Part shown: positions 36,378 through 45,326 of the stretch, piece by piece
Position numbering within the stretch: the stretch's first letter is position 1
How the letters are laid out: every line of letters begins with the position of its first letter
From: JBKCUI01 sp052161605
GTDB lineage: Bacteria > Planctomycetota > Planctomycetia > Pirellulales > Pirellulaceae
Reading direction: 5' to 3' (one strand)
Assembly: GCA_052161605.1 (NCBI GenBank)
Contig: CP197409.1
DNA length: 64,000 nt
The notes under the pieces: model-generated
Seen by the model: the letters and a program-made list of their open reading frames with translations, nothing else
The model's database searches: none
What the model was told of the DNA's origin: nothing
Translations under genes and position numbers: made by a program

Positions 36378-36908
36378 TCACTCTTCGGAAAAACTACGAG
36401 GAACCCTAGCTAGCGGATCGGGCCAAAATGCTACCTTTTCGTTTTCAGGTTGATCAAACGGCCACTCCATTGACGACTCGCTCAACTGCGCTTCTATCAA
36501 AATTTCGCGAAGGTCGCGAAATGGCGAGATTTCTCGTCGGCCCAGTAGAAACCTTTCGTCAGGGGCCAAATAAATCCAGCAAGGGATATTGGATTCCTGG
36601 CCAGAAGAGACGATTGGATAGGCAGGGAGTACCTCGCGGTCGTACTCATTGTTTGCCGCCCCCGGCCGATAGCCCTCGATCCGATCTAGAGCTCGCGTCG
36701 TCTCCCGCAGATCGTCCTCATGGAATTGCCAAATTTCCCCGAGCAACCATGATTCTCCCCGCAAAGCAGCTGGATAAGGCCCTAGATCAAACAATCTCGC
36801 CCTGACCAACCCAGGCAAAACTCGGGTCGGCTTTCGCGGCCACATGTCTCCGCGGAGTTGCTTTTGCTTAAGTGTTCCGTAAACGAAAAAGGCTTTTGGC
36901 TCATTCAT
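36378..36908 (-). CDS. Gamma-glutamylcyclotransferase-like (AIG2/GGCT) protein
   Basis: A 176-residue protein starting MNEPKAFFVYGTLKQKQLRG. The YGTLK motif forms the substrate loop of the GGCT-like fold, and the catalytic Glu is likely that of ALDRIEGYRPG near residue 78. The family splits gamma-glutamyl or epsilon-lysyl amides to 5-oxoproline; the substrate here is unknown. It starts 12 bp after the 919-residue lipoprotein gene and is probably co-transcribed. Confidence 0.85.
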   Translation of the reverse strand: MNEPKAFFVYGTLKQKQLRGDMWPRKPTRVLPGLVRARLFDLGPYPAALRGESWLLGEIWQFHEDDLRETTRALDRIEGYRPGAANNEYDREVLPAYPIVSSGQESNIPCWIYLAPDERFLLGRREISPFRDLREILIEAQLSESSMEWPFDQPENEKVAFWPDPLARVPRSFSEE

Positions 36909-36920
36909 TTCGGGTGGTTG

Positions 36921-39680
36921 TTACTCTTTCAGGCGTACGGTCCAACTGCTGACTTCCCCCTCCATGGCAACCACGATCCTGAGACTTTCCCCCACCGAAT
37001 GGATACTTGCACCAAAAATTCGTCGCCCAAAAGACATTTGGTCAGGAAACTTTCCTCCGATGGCTTGCAGGTGAAGCACCCGATTGGGTGCGGTCATGAG
37101 AAAATAGAATGCGTTGGATTCACTCGTAGTGGAAGCGAGCAAGCGGCACTGCTCTGGTCTCGTTGCCAATGCTTGAGTCGATAAGCTCTGGAACTTGTCA
37201 TCCAAAACAACCGCCGCTGTCTCCGCGCTAGGCAGTTTGGCCAAACCAACCAACCTCGGTCCATCGGGTGTCACACCCCACAACCAGAGCCCAAACTCTG
37301 GCTTAAACATAAGAGGCTTCGGCGGACCGAGTTCGCTTGTCGGCACCTGCGATTCGATGAATTCGATTGCACCGTCGGCTCGGACCGCACTCCATGCGAT
37401 GGGAGCCCCCTTGCTGTTCAATCTCGGCATGATACTGCTGATCGCATTCTTTTGGGGATTGCTTTCGACGGCAACACTGCTGCGCTGCGTTGCAGGATTG
37501 AGTGCAATAATCCTCGACGCACTTGTTACTACGCAAAATGCTGGCTGACCATCGGCTAAGCACCAAGCTGCGTTGAGAATGGTCTCGTCGGCTAGCAAAG
37601 GAAATTGCTCGACCTCGAGCGGCGACCAATTTCCCCCCACTCCTCGGGGAGCGACGGTAAACCAGTAACGTGGCAGCCCCTCTGGAACTATGTAAATATG
37701 TTCGTGTTTCCATGGATCAGGGTAGATCCAGAATCGTTTGGCATTGACGGTGCTTTCTACCGGCAACTTCGCAACGATCGCTCTCTCCCCACGCTGGTCA
37801 ATCGCCCACAAATTACCTGCGTCGTCCAGAACAGTCATGACTCGTACCGACGATGCACTGTCCGCGTAAAGCTCCCTCACGCTGGTGTTAGAACTTTCCA
37901 GCCCAACCAAAAATGGTTCTCCCATCGCTGCCACGATGCCATCCTCGAAGGTGATCTTCCAGTCTGGCTGAATGTCGTGAAAGACAAAAGGGAACTGTGC
38001 GATTTCCTGGTAGTCAGGTGGTAACTTGTTGAGTTCTTCTCGCGCAAGCACAAATCGATGGAGCTGTGCAGTATAGCGGGCTTCATTCTGGACCGCGTTT
38101 TTAAAAGCTATCGTGGCCAGATCCACTTCTTTCACCAGAAGCGGGACATCTACGACCATTCCGAGTGGGAGCCTTTTTTCGCTAAAATGCTGGATTCGAT
38201 TATCGCTGCCGATAACGACTGTGGCCGGAGTTGCTTTGACACCCAACTGATCGGCCAGCGTTCGTTGAGAATCAGTACCAAACGGCAATGTGCAATTCCA
38301 AGCCGCCAGGACAGCTGCCATTCTCTCAGCAGGTCGATCCGAAACGAGAATCGTTTCATAATCCTGGTCCACACCTCGTTCCTTGAGCTGCCGCCTCACT
38401 GAATACAATTCATCGATGTAGCTCCGACTTTCCTCGGAGTCATCAATGAAATGGAACGAGGTAACCTTGGCCTGACGCTCTGCAAAATCGAAAAGCGGTT
38501 TTTCATCGACATCATTCAATGAAAATGGCTTCACAACGCGACCCATTTGCAGGGGGACGTCTCGCAAAGGAGCAGGGATAAACCTTCGAAGCTGTAGATC
38601 GGATTGCTGGGGCTTGATGGTCCATGTGGTCCAATCAATTCGCTCGTCAAATTTAATGTTTTTGTAGTCGATCTGACAAACGATTTCGCTGGGTGCAACG
38701 GTCGCTGGAATGGGGAGCAACAAGCCACCCAATACCGCATGCGGAAACTCTTGTCGCATCAGTATTCGATTAGGTTCGTCGATCCAATAAACCCAGCTAA
38801 CATCCTGCAATGTTAATTGAATCCGCTCGCATTGCACGCCGTCCATTTCCGCTGGGCTCAACCAGCGAGTGGTCACTTCGTCGATAAACGCTTTGCTTCC
38901 ACTTTCATCGAGCAGAAAGCCAATATTCAGAGGTAAGCCGAACATGGGGTTGATGAGTTGTTGTCCGAGATGATCTCTCAACAACCAATCGATCGAGATG
39001 GTCTCGGGCAAGGGCCGCACGAGTCGTTGATTCGGGATGCCGTCCGACGACGTTTGATCAAGAATGGACTCAAAGGTTTCAGGAGTCCAAGACGAACGCA
39101 ACGACTCAACGTGAAGAGCCAGCTTGTTGGGGCGTTCGAACGCAATACGACACGGCACTTCCTCTTCGACAGGATCTGTCGGGTACGGAACCTTTAGCTT
39201 GAAAACCGCCGCATCCTCGTACGATTTGCTATCTCGATAATGATCGATGCAAGACAGTATTAACTGCTTAGCTTTTTGCTGCTGTTCGTCTGAGTCGGGA
39301 GCTTGAGGGACCGTTTCCGTCTTTGGTTCCACAGCATCGCTGCTTCGCCTGGCTGCGGAAGAATCCCTCGCTGAGTCTAGCTCGCTCGCCGCACCGGATG
39401 TTCCAGGTTTCGCCGCTGAAACAGAATCCGCAATAGCAGAATCAGCCGTCTTGCTGGCGTCCGCATTTTCTGAGGTCGAGGGGGAATCTGCCTCATTCGC
39501 TCCTACCGCCGGAACGGGGCCTTGCTTGTCCTTGCTTCCCCAATCACAACCCATGATGAGGTTGGTGGCTGTACAGACCATAGCAAGCAACCAGAATACC
39601 TGGCGATGTGCCCCGAGAGGGAAACGCGAGAATCTATCCTCAGCCCTCAAAGCTGATCCTTGGATTGGAGTTTTGGTCAT
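36921..39680 (-). CDS. Large composite lipoprotein: LolA-like, redox-dead thioredoxin-like and beta-propeller-like parts
   Basis: A 919-residue protein. The lipobox LIMGC lies near residue 45, followed by an Ala/Ser/Asp-rich linker to about 140. Residues about 140-395 resemble outer-membrane lipoprotein carrier/DUF2092 domains (VPCRIAFERPNKLALHVESL). Residues about 395-545 look thioredoxin-like (LADQLGVKATPATVVIGSDN with the cis-Pro) but have no CxxC. The remaining 370 residues show repeated beta strands of a possible WD-like propeller. It lies 22 bp after the pseudokinase gene. Only low-level fold resemblance supports the domain calls. Confidence 0.7.
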   Translation of the reverse strand: MTKTPIQGSALRAEDRFSRFPLGAHRQVFWLLAMVCTATNLIMGCDWGSKDKQGPVPAVGANEADSPSTSENADASKTADSAIADSVSAAKPGTSGAASELDSARDSSAARRSSDAVEPKTETVPQAPDSDEQQQKAKQLILSCIDHYRDSKSYEDAAVFKLKVPYPTDPVEEEVPCRIAFERPNKLALHVESLRSSWTPETFESILDQTSSDGIPNQRLVRPLPETISIDWLLRDHLGQQLINPMFGLPLNIGFLLDESGSKAFIDEVTTRWLSPAEMDGVQCERIQLTLQDVSWVYWIDEPNRILMRQEFPHAVLGGLLLPIPATVAPSEIVCQIDYKNIKFDERIDWTTWTIKPQQSDLQLRRFIPAPLRDVPLQMGRVVKPFSLNDVDEKPLFDFAERQAKVTSFHFIDDSEESRSYIDELYSVRRQLKERGVDQDYETILVSDRPAERMAAVLAAWNCTLPFGTDSQRTLADQLGVKATPATVVIGSDNRIQHFSEKRLPLGMVVDVPLLVKEVDLATIAFKNAVQNEARYTAQLHRFVLAREELNKLPPDYQEIAQFPFVFHDIQPDWKITFEDGIVAAMGEPFLVGLESSNTSVRELYADSASSVRVMTVLDDAGNLWAIDQRGERAIVAKLPVESTVNAKRFWIYPDPWKHEHIYIVPEGLPRYWFTVAPRGVGGNWSPLEVEQFPLLADETILNAAWCLADGQPAFCVVTSASRIIALNPATQRSSVAVESNPQKNAISSIMPRLNSKGAPIAWSAVRADGAIEFIESQVPTSELGPPKPLMFKPEFGLWLWGVTPDGPRLVGLAKLPSAETAAVVLDDKFQSLSTQALATRPEQCRLLASTTSESNAFYFLMTAPNRVLHLQAIGGKFPDQMSFGRRIFGASIHSVGESLRIVVAMEGEVSSWTVRLKE

Positions 39681-39702
39681 TGTTTCAGCCTAAAGCTCGA
39701 TT

Positions 39703-41316
39703 CTAGAGTTCTTTGGTCTTGGAAAGTCGAGATTGAGCCCGCTCGACTTGGGGGGCCATTTCTCGATTGTTCGTATACAGGCTGATGATTCCATCCCAAA
39801 TTTGCTTGGCGCCCAGGAGATCGCCGTTGTTATACTTCTTGTCAGCCTCCTCCAGTTTAGTCTGCAAGAACTCCCTTAGTTCATCTGCATCGGGTGGACG
39901 GTCCTCAATTTTTTGCATTTGTCGACGTGCTAAGTTGACAAAAGGCCTCTCTTCTTCGACATCCTTTAAAAGATTGACGATCGCTCGATACTTATCGAGT
40001 GCCGTCACACGGTCGCCGAAGACTTCGAACTGGTTTGCCTCCATGAATTTGCGTTCCCCCTCGCTGTTCGGTTCTCGACCGAAGCGGCGATTCGTTTGAA
40101 TCCTCTGCTCGGCATTGACCATCTCAATTTCCTCCAGTTGGTTCCTGGCCCATTCGGCTGTTACCGAATCGGGGAAACGCTCTATGATAGGAATCAAATA
40201 TCTATCGCGTGCCTCGTTCAGCGAGCCGACGTCCTTCTGCGAGAGAAACCATTTCGCCCTGGTCTCCAGTGTGGATAAACTAGGTGGCTGCATCAAGTAA
40301 AAAATCAACCCCACAATGCCTAGCAATATGCCCCCCAAAACTAGCGGTCTCTCCAGTAAGCCGGGCCGATCGAAAAGTTCTTCAGCTTCTGCTCGCTTTT
40401 TGCGTTTCTGCTTTTTCTTTCCTAAGATGACCTTCTCTGCTTCGTCTTTGTCGACGTTGAGCTGCAACGGACTAAAACCTGACATGGCATGCTGAGCAAC
40501 GCCAACCCCCGATTCCGCACGCTTTTGGGCTTCGCGGAAAGCCATGGCTGTCGCAGTAGCGGAATATGGTCGCTTGAGAGGATCAGGTTGCATAAGCTGC
40601 TCAATGATCGCGCTGAGCCAAACCGGGCAATCGTATACCAGGGTCGCAACAGGGGCGGGGGGGCCCGCTAAAACCGCGTGCCGGACAACTCCTGCGTTTT
40701 CTCCTGAATAAGGTGGCGCTCCGGTAAGGGCATAGTAAAGCGTTGCACCCAAGCTGTAGAGGTCAGACGCGATGCCCAATGGTTTGGATCCATCAATCTG
40801 CTCGGGTGATTGATAGATCAATTCGTCTGGTCGAGCGGGGCGCTGTTGAACGGGACCACTCCACATTTCATTGAGTTTAACGACTTCCCCACCCAACGTT
40901 AACAAAAGCTTGTCGGGGCGTATTCGGCCATGTACCCAGCCTGACGTGTGCGCGTGCTGCAATGCATCGCATACTTGCAGTCCATAATTCAACGCCATCT
41001 CCCAGGTCAATCGCTCTCGACGTGAAAGGTGCACATCTAACGACTCTCCCTCGACGAGCTCATAAACTAAGTAAGCATCCTTTGCGTCAAAGCCACCACC
41101 GTAACAGCGAACGATGCCCGGATGCTTCAATTGCTTGATTCGTTCCAAGGACTGCGCGAACTCCTGTTTACGCTCAGGAGTCATACCCATGGGCATCGAG
41201 AAGATCCGGACGGCTACCTGCGATCGTTGCTGGACGTGAATCGCTCGGTATACATTGGATCCCCGCGAACCTAGCGGTGCATCTAAGGCGAGAGGACCAA
41301 TGCGCGATCGAGCCAC
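39703..41316 (-). CDS. Serine/threonine pseudokinase with transmembrane helix
   Basis: A 537-residue Hanks-type kinase fold in which every catalytic residue is changed. The VAxK lysine is Arg37 (VAVRIF). The alpha-C Glu position appears to be Ser56. HRDxKPxN reads HGRIRPDK at 129-136. DFG reads EMW at 150-152. Structural residues remain: SPE at 170-172 and SDLYSLG at 184-190. A basic stretch KKKQKRKKR and one helix (LVLGGILLGIVGLIFYLM) near 330 precede an extracytoplasmic helical region of about 190 residues with TPR-like repeats. It probably senses or scaffolds rather than phosphorylates. It overlaps no gene and follows the nucleoside hydrolase by 3 bp. Confidence 0.88.
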   Translation of the reverse strand: MARSRIGPLALDAPLGSRGSNVYRAIHVQQRSQVAVRIFSMPMGMTPERKQEFAQSLERIKQLKHPGIVRCYGGGFDAKDAYLVYELVEGESLDVHLSRRERLTWEMALNYGLQVCDALQHAHTSGWVHGRIRPDKLLLTLGGEVVKLNEMWSGPVQQRPARPDELIYQSPEQIDGSKPLGIASDLYSLGATLYYALTGAPPYSGENAGVVRHAVLAGPPAPVATLVYDCPVWLSAIIEQLMQPDPLKRPYSATATAMAFREAQKRAESGVGVAQHAMSGFSPLQLNVDKDEAEKVILGKKKQKRKKRAEAEELFDRPGLLERPLVLGGILLGIVGLIFYLMQPPSLSTLETRAKWFLSQKDVGSLNEARDRYLIPIIERFPDSVTAEWARNQLEEIEMVNAEQRIQTNRRFGREPNSEGERKFMEANQFEVFGDRVTALDKYRAIVNLLKDVEEERPFVNLARRQMQKIEDRPPDADELREFLQTKLEEADKKYNNGDLLGAKQIWDGIISLYTNNREMAPQVERAQSRLSKTKEL

Positions 41317-41319
41317 GGT

Positions 41320-42270
41320 CTAGGCTCCTCCGGTTTCTTGACCTGCAAATCGCAATCCATTGATAATAATATCCCTCACCGCATCAACATCCACTTTGGT
41401 TAGAATCTCGACTCCACGATGATGCGTAGAAAATGCTCGCCGATCGACAATAGTCGCTCCACGCGTGAGTTCTCCTAGCTCCTCAACCTCCACCCCATAC
41501 TCCTCCGATTGGAACATCATGGGCTCGACTAAATAAGCGATCCCGATAGCTGCCTGTAGTGCAATCGTTTCCTGGTCGCGTTCCTGGCGATAGCTTCGAA
41601 ACAAATGGGAAAGCATGGGATGCAACAAAGCCCCCGCTCGAGAATGCTTGGGTGGAATCTGATTGAGAAGATCCAGATCAAAAGTAACTTGGTTGGTGAT
41701 CTCGAGTGGAATCAGAGCCTTGGTCGTGAGAGAGCGGAAAACGGCTGTCGCACTCGACGGATCAAAGTGCATGTTAAACTCCGCTGTCGCCGTAACATCT
41801 CCGATACAATCAACCGATCCTCCGACCACAACGACCTTGTTTACCATTTCCATGATCGACGGGTCTCGTTGAAATGCTCTGGCCACTCCCGTCAGCGGAC
41901 CCAAACATAATATCGTAACGTCATCCGGATCCGATTTGATGGTTTCCACAATGAGCTTTTCGCTGCTGACCTGATGCTGACGTTGCATAGGAGAGAAGCC
42001 TATATTGCCAATCCCATCAGCCCCATGCAGAAATCGGTTGTCCGAAACCGGAGCATCCTCTGGATCTTTGCCGGCACCAACTCGAGGTATTCGAGGAGGA
42101 TCGAGCCTTTCGAGCAAACCAAGAACGTTTTGGGTGCACTGGTCGCTCTCCACCGTGCCCGAACAAGTCGTGATGGCGACAACCTCTAATCTCGGGTCAA
42201 AGAGTGCGAGGATCAAGGCGACAGCGTCGTCAATACCTGGGTCGCAATCAATGATAACTTTTCGTGACAT
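41320..42270 (-). CDS. Inosine/uridine-preferring nucleoside hydrolase (IunH family)
   Basis: A 316-residue protein of usual length. The calcium-binding signature DCDPGIDDAVALILAL is at residues 8-23 and the second metal/ribose-binding block AEFNMHFDP near 165. The family hydrolyses the N-glycosidic bond of ribonucleosides to give base and ribose, serving salvage. A catalytic His is expected near residue 235-245, where this protein has fewer recognisable family residues, so base preference is unclear. It is the first gene of the run with the pseudokinase. Confidence 0.92.
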   Translation of the reverse strand: MSRKVIIDCDPGIDDAVALILALFDPRLEVVAITTCSGTVESDQCTQNVLGLLERLDPPRIPRVGAGKDPEDAPVSDNRFLHGADGIGNIGFSPMQRQHQVSSEKLIVETIKSDPDDVTILCLGPLTGVARAFQRDPSIMEMVNKVVVVGGSVDCIGDVTATAEFNMHFDPSSATAVFRSLTTKALIPLEITNQVTFDLDLLNQIPPKHSRAGALLHPMLSHLFRSYRQERDQETIALQAAIGIAYLVEPMMFQSEEYGVEVEELGELTRGATIVDRRAFSTHHRGVEILTKVDVDAVRDIIINGLRFAGQETGGA

Positions 42271-42722
42271 AGTTCGTTGCCGTTTCGTGTGTTCCGTCTA
42301 GCGAGTTGCTCACCCCATGTTTTACGGCACGGCGAGCGGTTTTGCCAGCCTAGTAGGTGTTTCTGCCAACATTTGGCCCCTAATGGGACAGCTAGGCAAT
42401 GAATGCATGGAGAATTACGTCGCAGACCGATCCTGAAAGGATCAAAGCCATTTGCCAGAGGATAGTTCGCGATGATCGTTTAACCGCTAGCCCAGCGGGC
42501 CGCCCTGAGATCTCCAGGGCAGCCCATATCAATATCTGTCAGGAATCGATAGTTTGACTTGCACGATGACGTCCGGGGCAGAACGCTCAACGCTGGGCGT
42601 TGCACCGATCGTACGACGATTTACCACTCCGCTATCACATCCCCGTCTCTTCGGTTTCCTAAATTGCGGTAGATTTGTCTCACCTCTGAAAAGAACTCCC
42701 GTGCAAAAAACCGTATCCCAGA
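42271..42722. other. Intergenic region with a REP-like unit
   Basis: A 452-bp gap between two minus-strand genes. It contains a REP-like copy at 42478-42504 and a degenerate relative near 42588-42606 (CGCTGGGCGTTGC). No protein-like frame or RNA gene is visible. Confidence 0.5.
42478..42504. repeat. REP-like palindromic unit
   Basis: GTTTAACCGCTAGCCCAGCG followed by GGCCGCC. The GTTTAACCGC head is identical to the copies near 32.9 kb (reverse orientation), and AGCCC-A-GCGGGC gives the stem. Confidence 0.55.
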
Positions 42723-44012
42723 TCATTCAGGTCGGTCGGCTGCGAGATCCCTTTCGTCATGCCGAAATGACCGCGTCTGCCGAAAGTAGATGAGGCAGCT
42801 TCCCACGATCAAGATTCCGTAAAGGGAAACCAGGACGATGTTGCTCATTTTCATCGCAGGCGGAAGACTGACTAAAAATCCCATCAGCACCATCACCCCT
42901 AAGACAATCAGTGTATATCGTTCGAAATGAAGTCCCCCGTGGATTGTTGCATTCTTACCTGAGGCAAAAATGCCGAACAGGAAGATGAGTACGGCGAACA
43001 GCGAGCCAGCAATTTGAAGCATGAATTGCTGCCCTGCTGGCTCCATTTCCTCGAGCCCCCGAATTTTCAAGCAACCTTGATAGGTGTTCACGAGTGACTT
43101 TGTCATCACCCACCACACAGGAACACCAACGCCAGCTGCGTAAGATAACCAGCGGTAGGTTGGGGGTTCGAATCCCGGAATAGGTCGATTGAACAAGCAG
43201 AATGCCAAACCGATCGAGGCTCCTCCTCCAAATCCGATCGTCATCTCCCAATACTTCCACCAGTCGAGTGGGATACCGGTTTCCTGGAACGTGTGCCAGT
43301 AACCACCGATGCTGAACGAAAGAGCAAAGCCCGAGCTTATCAAACAAGCTAGAGCGACTCCTCGCCAGTTCCTACGTAGCATTTCGAAAACGAGGAATCC
43401 AAAAAAGGCACCTACGTGAGGTGAAATGGTGCGCAATGAGTTGAGAGCGCGTTGACAGGTCGCGTAGTCCGACTCTTGATATAGCCCTTCTTTGTAAAAT
43501 GGAAGAAACAGTTGTGGAAATTGGTCAACGAACTGCAAAGCAATCCAGCTACCTGCAAAACCAGACGCCAGCCGAATAGGCCACAGCCACCATGCAAGGG
43601 TCGAACTCGGTAGGCACCAAGACATTAGGACTCCCGTTATCCCGCCCCAGTGCACGCCGCACAGAAACAGCATGGCATATCCCGTCCATACTGCGATCGG
43701 TCTCGGGTCAGTGGGATAATTGAGATAGAAGGACCCGCGAACCCAACTGATGTAAACACCATACCCAGTGTATCCTCCGATGGTTACGCCGAGCGTGATA
43801 GCAGCTACCATCCATGGACTAGCTAGGGAGCCATTGCGTTTTCCTCGCTCTGAAAACAAGAACCACAGAAGCCCCCAGCCCAACCCAGCAAACATTCCGC
43901 CGTTGCTCCCCCCGAAACCAGATGTGCCTCGTATCGCCCAAAAAAACGCCCCCATCAAAGCCATGACGGCCACAACGGTTATCGGTCTAGCCCGAGTAAC
44001 TGACTCTTGCAT
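42723..44012 (-). CDS. Polytopic membrane protein of unknown function
   Basis: About 429 residues from the ATG at 44012; an upstream start at 44069 would add a basic 19-residue leader. Eleven or so hydrophobic helices are visible, the first with a Gly-rich FWAIRGTSGFGGSNGGMFAG. There are many Trp and Gly residues and a Cys-containing loop with YATCQRALNSL. It matches no transporter signature I know. Planctomycetes carry related multi-pass proteins of unknown role. Confidence 0.75.
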   Translation of the reverse strand: MQESVTRARPITVVAVMALMGAFFWAIRGTSGFGGSNGGMFAGLGWGLLWFLFSERGKRNGSLASPWMVAAITLGVTIGGYTGYGVYISWVRGSFYLNYPTDPRPIAVWTGYAMLFLCGVHWGGITGVLMSWCLPSSTLAWWLWPIRLASGFAGSWIALQFVDQFPQLFLPFYKEGLYQESDYATCQRALNSLRTISPHVGAFFGFLVFEMLRRNWRGVALACLISSGFALSFSIGGYWHTFQETGIPLDWWKYWEMTIGFGGGASIGLAFCLFNRPIPGFEPPTYRWLSYAAGVGVPVWWVMTKSLVNTYQGCLKIRGLEEMEPAGQQFMLQIAGSLFAVLIFLFGIFASGKNATIHGGLHFERYTLIVLGVMVLMGFLVSLPPAMKMSNIVLVSLYGILIVGSCLIYFRQTRSFRHDERDLAADRPE

Positions 44013-44203
44013 TCCTTTTGTACCTCTCAAGTGATAACGGCGTCCTTTACGATATTTGCTACGGCCCACGTGTCCTACGTCTCGCTTGCCCCCTCAGACA
44101 AGTGTCGCCCCTAGCGGGACGAACGATAGGATGAGACCCTACCTATGCCATAAAAATGTATCCGTTGTATTTGACCTAGTAACCCATCGTACGGATTACG
44201 GTG

Positions 44204-44968
44204 ATGAAAATGGATGAACTACATAAAGCGATGTCTTGGGAAGAGTTTTTGACCTATCCGCGAAAACTGGGCTGGAAGTACGAGTATTATGGTGGAATGA
44301 TGCATCTGTCCCCCGCGTGGACTGCAATCGCAACATTTTTCCTTTCACTGGAAACCCTGCAACCACTGCGCGAGCAAGCGTCTGCAACAACGCAAACCAA
44401 TCTTTCGATACGCCCAGTGGAGCCAGCAGATCGCTCAGCTTTGAATTCACTTTTCTGCGACAGCTTCTTTGGATCGATCGATTATGCCAGCTGTGGCCAA
44501 TCCGATCTTCTGCGTTACGCACAGCAGAGTTTAGATCCTTTTTTGGGTTCGACACCTCCGGCTTTCTTCAGTGCTTGTCGTCTAGCAGAAGTAGGGGGTC
44601 GAGTCATTGGCTGCTGCATGATCGCGCACGGCGAACTCGGGCCAATTCTGCAACCGATCTTCGTCGCGACTGGCTACCAACGACGCGGCATCGCAACCAA
44701 CTTATTGCTGGCTTCACTTCAGGACGTATCTATGGGTGCTGAACACCGTTTGTGCAGCAAGTGCAATCTTGGCAATGAAGCTAGTATGTCGTGGCATCTT
44801 CGCTGTGGGTTTATCGAGGAGCCTTGTCGCTGGACGGCAGGACATCGCGCCAATATCTACACGCAGGAAGCAGAGCGGCAAGAGATGCTGGGGCTCTCAA
44901 CTGCGACCGCCGCTCGCGAGTTGGCCGATTTCTGGAGCAAGCAACGAACAAGACTGGAGTTTGAATAA
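44204..44968 (+). CDS. GNAT acetyltransferase with an Uma2-like N-terminal piece
   Basis: About 254 residues. Residues about 70-235 form a GNAT domain: SIRPVEPADRSALNSLFCDS, then the acetyl-CoA loop VATGYQRRGIATNLLLASL near residue 157 (Q-x-R-G-x-G/A pattern) and NLGNEASMSWHLRCGFIEE, the typical beta5-alpha4 end. Residues 10-35 (MSWEEFLTYPRKLGWKYEYY, then GGMMHLSP) resemble the first 30 residues of Uma2/DUF820 nucleases, without their catalytic part. The substrate is unknown. Starts at 44201 (GTG) or 44210 are alternatives. Confidence 0.8.
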   Translation: MKMDELHKAMSWEEFLTYPRKLGWKYEYYGGMMHLSPAWTAIATFFLSLETLQPLREQASATTQTNLSIRPVEPADRSALNSLFCDSFFGSIDYASCGQSDLLRYAQQSLDPFLGSTPPAFFSACRLAEVGGRVIGCCMIAHGELGPILQPIFVATGYQRRGIATNLLLASLQDVSMGAEHRLCSKCNLGNEASMSWHLRCGFIEEPCRWTAGHRANIYTQEAERQEMLGLSTATAARELADFWSKQRTRLEFE

Positions 44969-45326
44969 TCATCCGAGGCCACTACAATTTCCAAATCAAA
45001 TCCGAATCGATGTTATCCTCTAGGGCTAACACAAGGGGACTCGGCATTTCGTCGCCGTTTTAGTCGGATCTAGAAAAGGTAAAGGGTCGTTTCCTTTACA
45101 ACGAATACTGGGGGCTTATCATTCCCATTTCCCCGCTCAAAAATTGGCACGTAAGTAAATGGCACTCGATAAACGCGACAGATTGCATCCAGTTAGGGCA
45201 GTTCGCTAGGCAGCTTCTTGAGGAAATCTGAACGGAGTATTTGCGGAAGCGAACATTGGTTGCCTTCTTTTGTCCCTCAGCGGTGGATCGTTACACGCTT
45301 TTCACCTTGGGAGAAAGAACTTCTGT
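44969..45326. other. Intergenic region between convergent genes
   Basis: About 360 bp between the GNAT gene and cysA, which converge. A seven-base inverted repeat GTAAAGG/CCTTTAC (45079-45099) could form a small hairpin, without a clear T-run. No other signal is visible. Confidence 0.4.

Noticed and set aside
43160..43180. tRNA T-arm-like stretch GGGGTTCGAATCCCGG
   Set aside because: It lies inside the membrane protein gene, the flanks do not pair as an acceptor stem, and no anticodon or D arm can be folded around it.
45139..45175. Two TGGCAC boxes suggesting sigma-54 promoters
   Set aside because: Neither has GC ten bases after GG, and the genes on both sides converge on this region.
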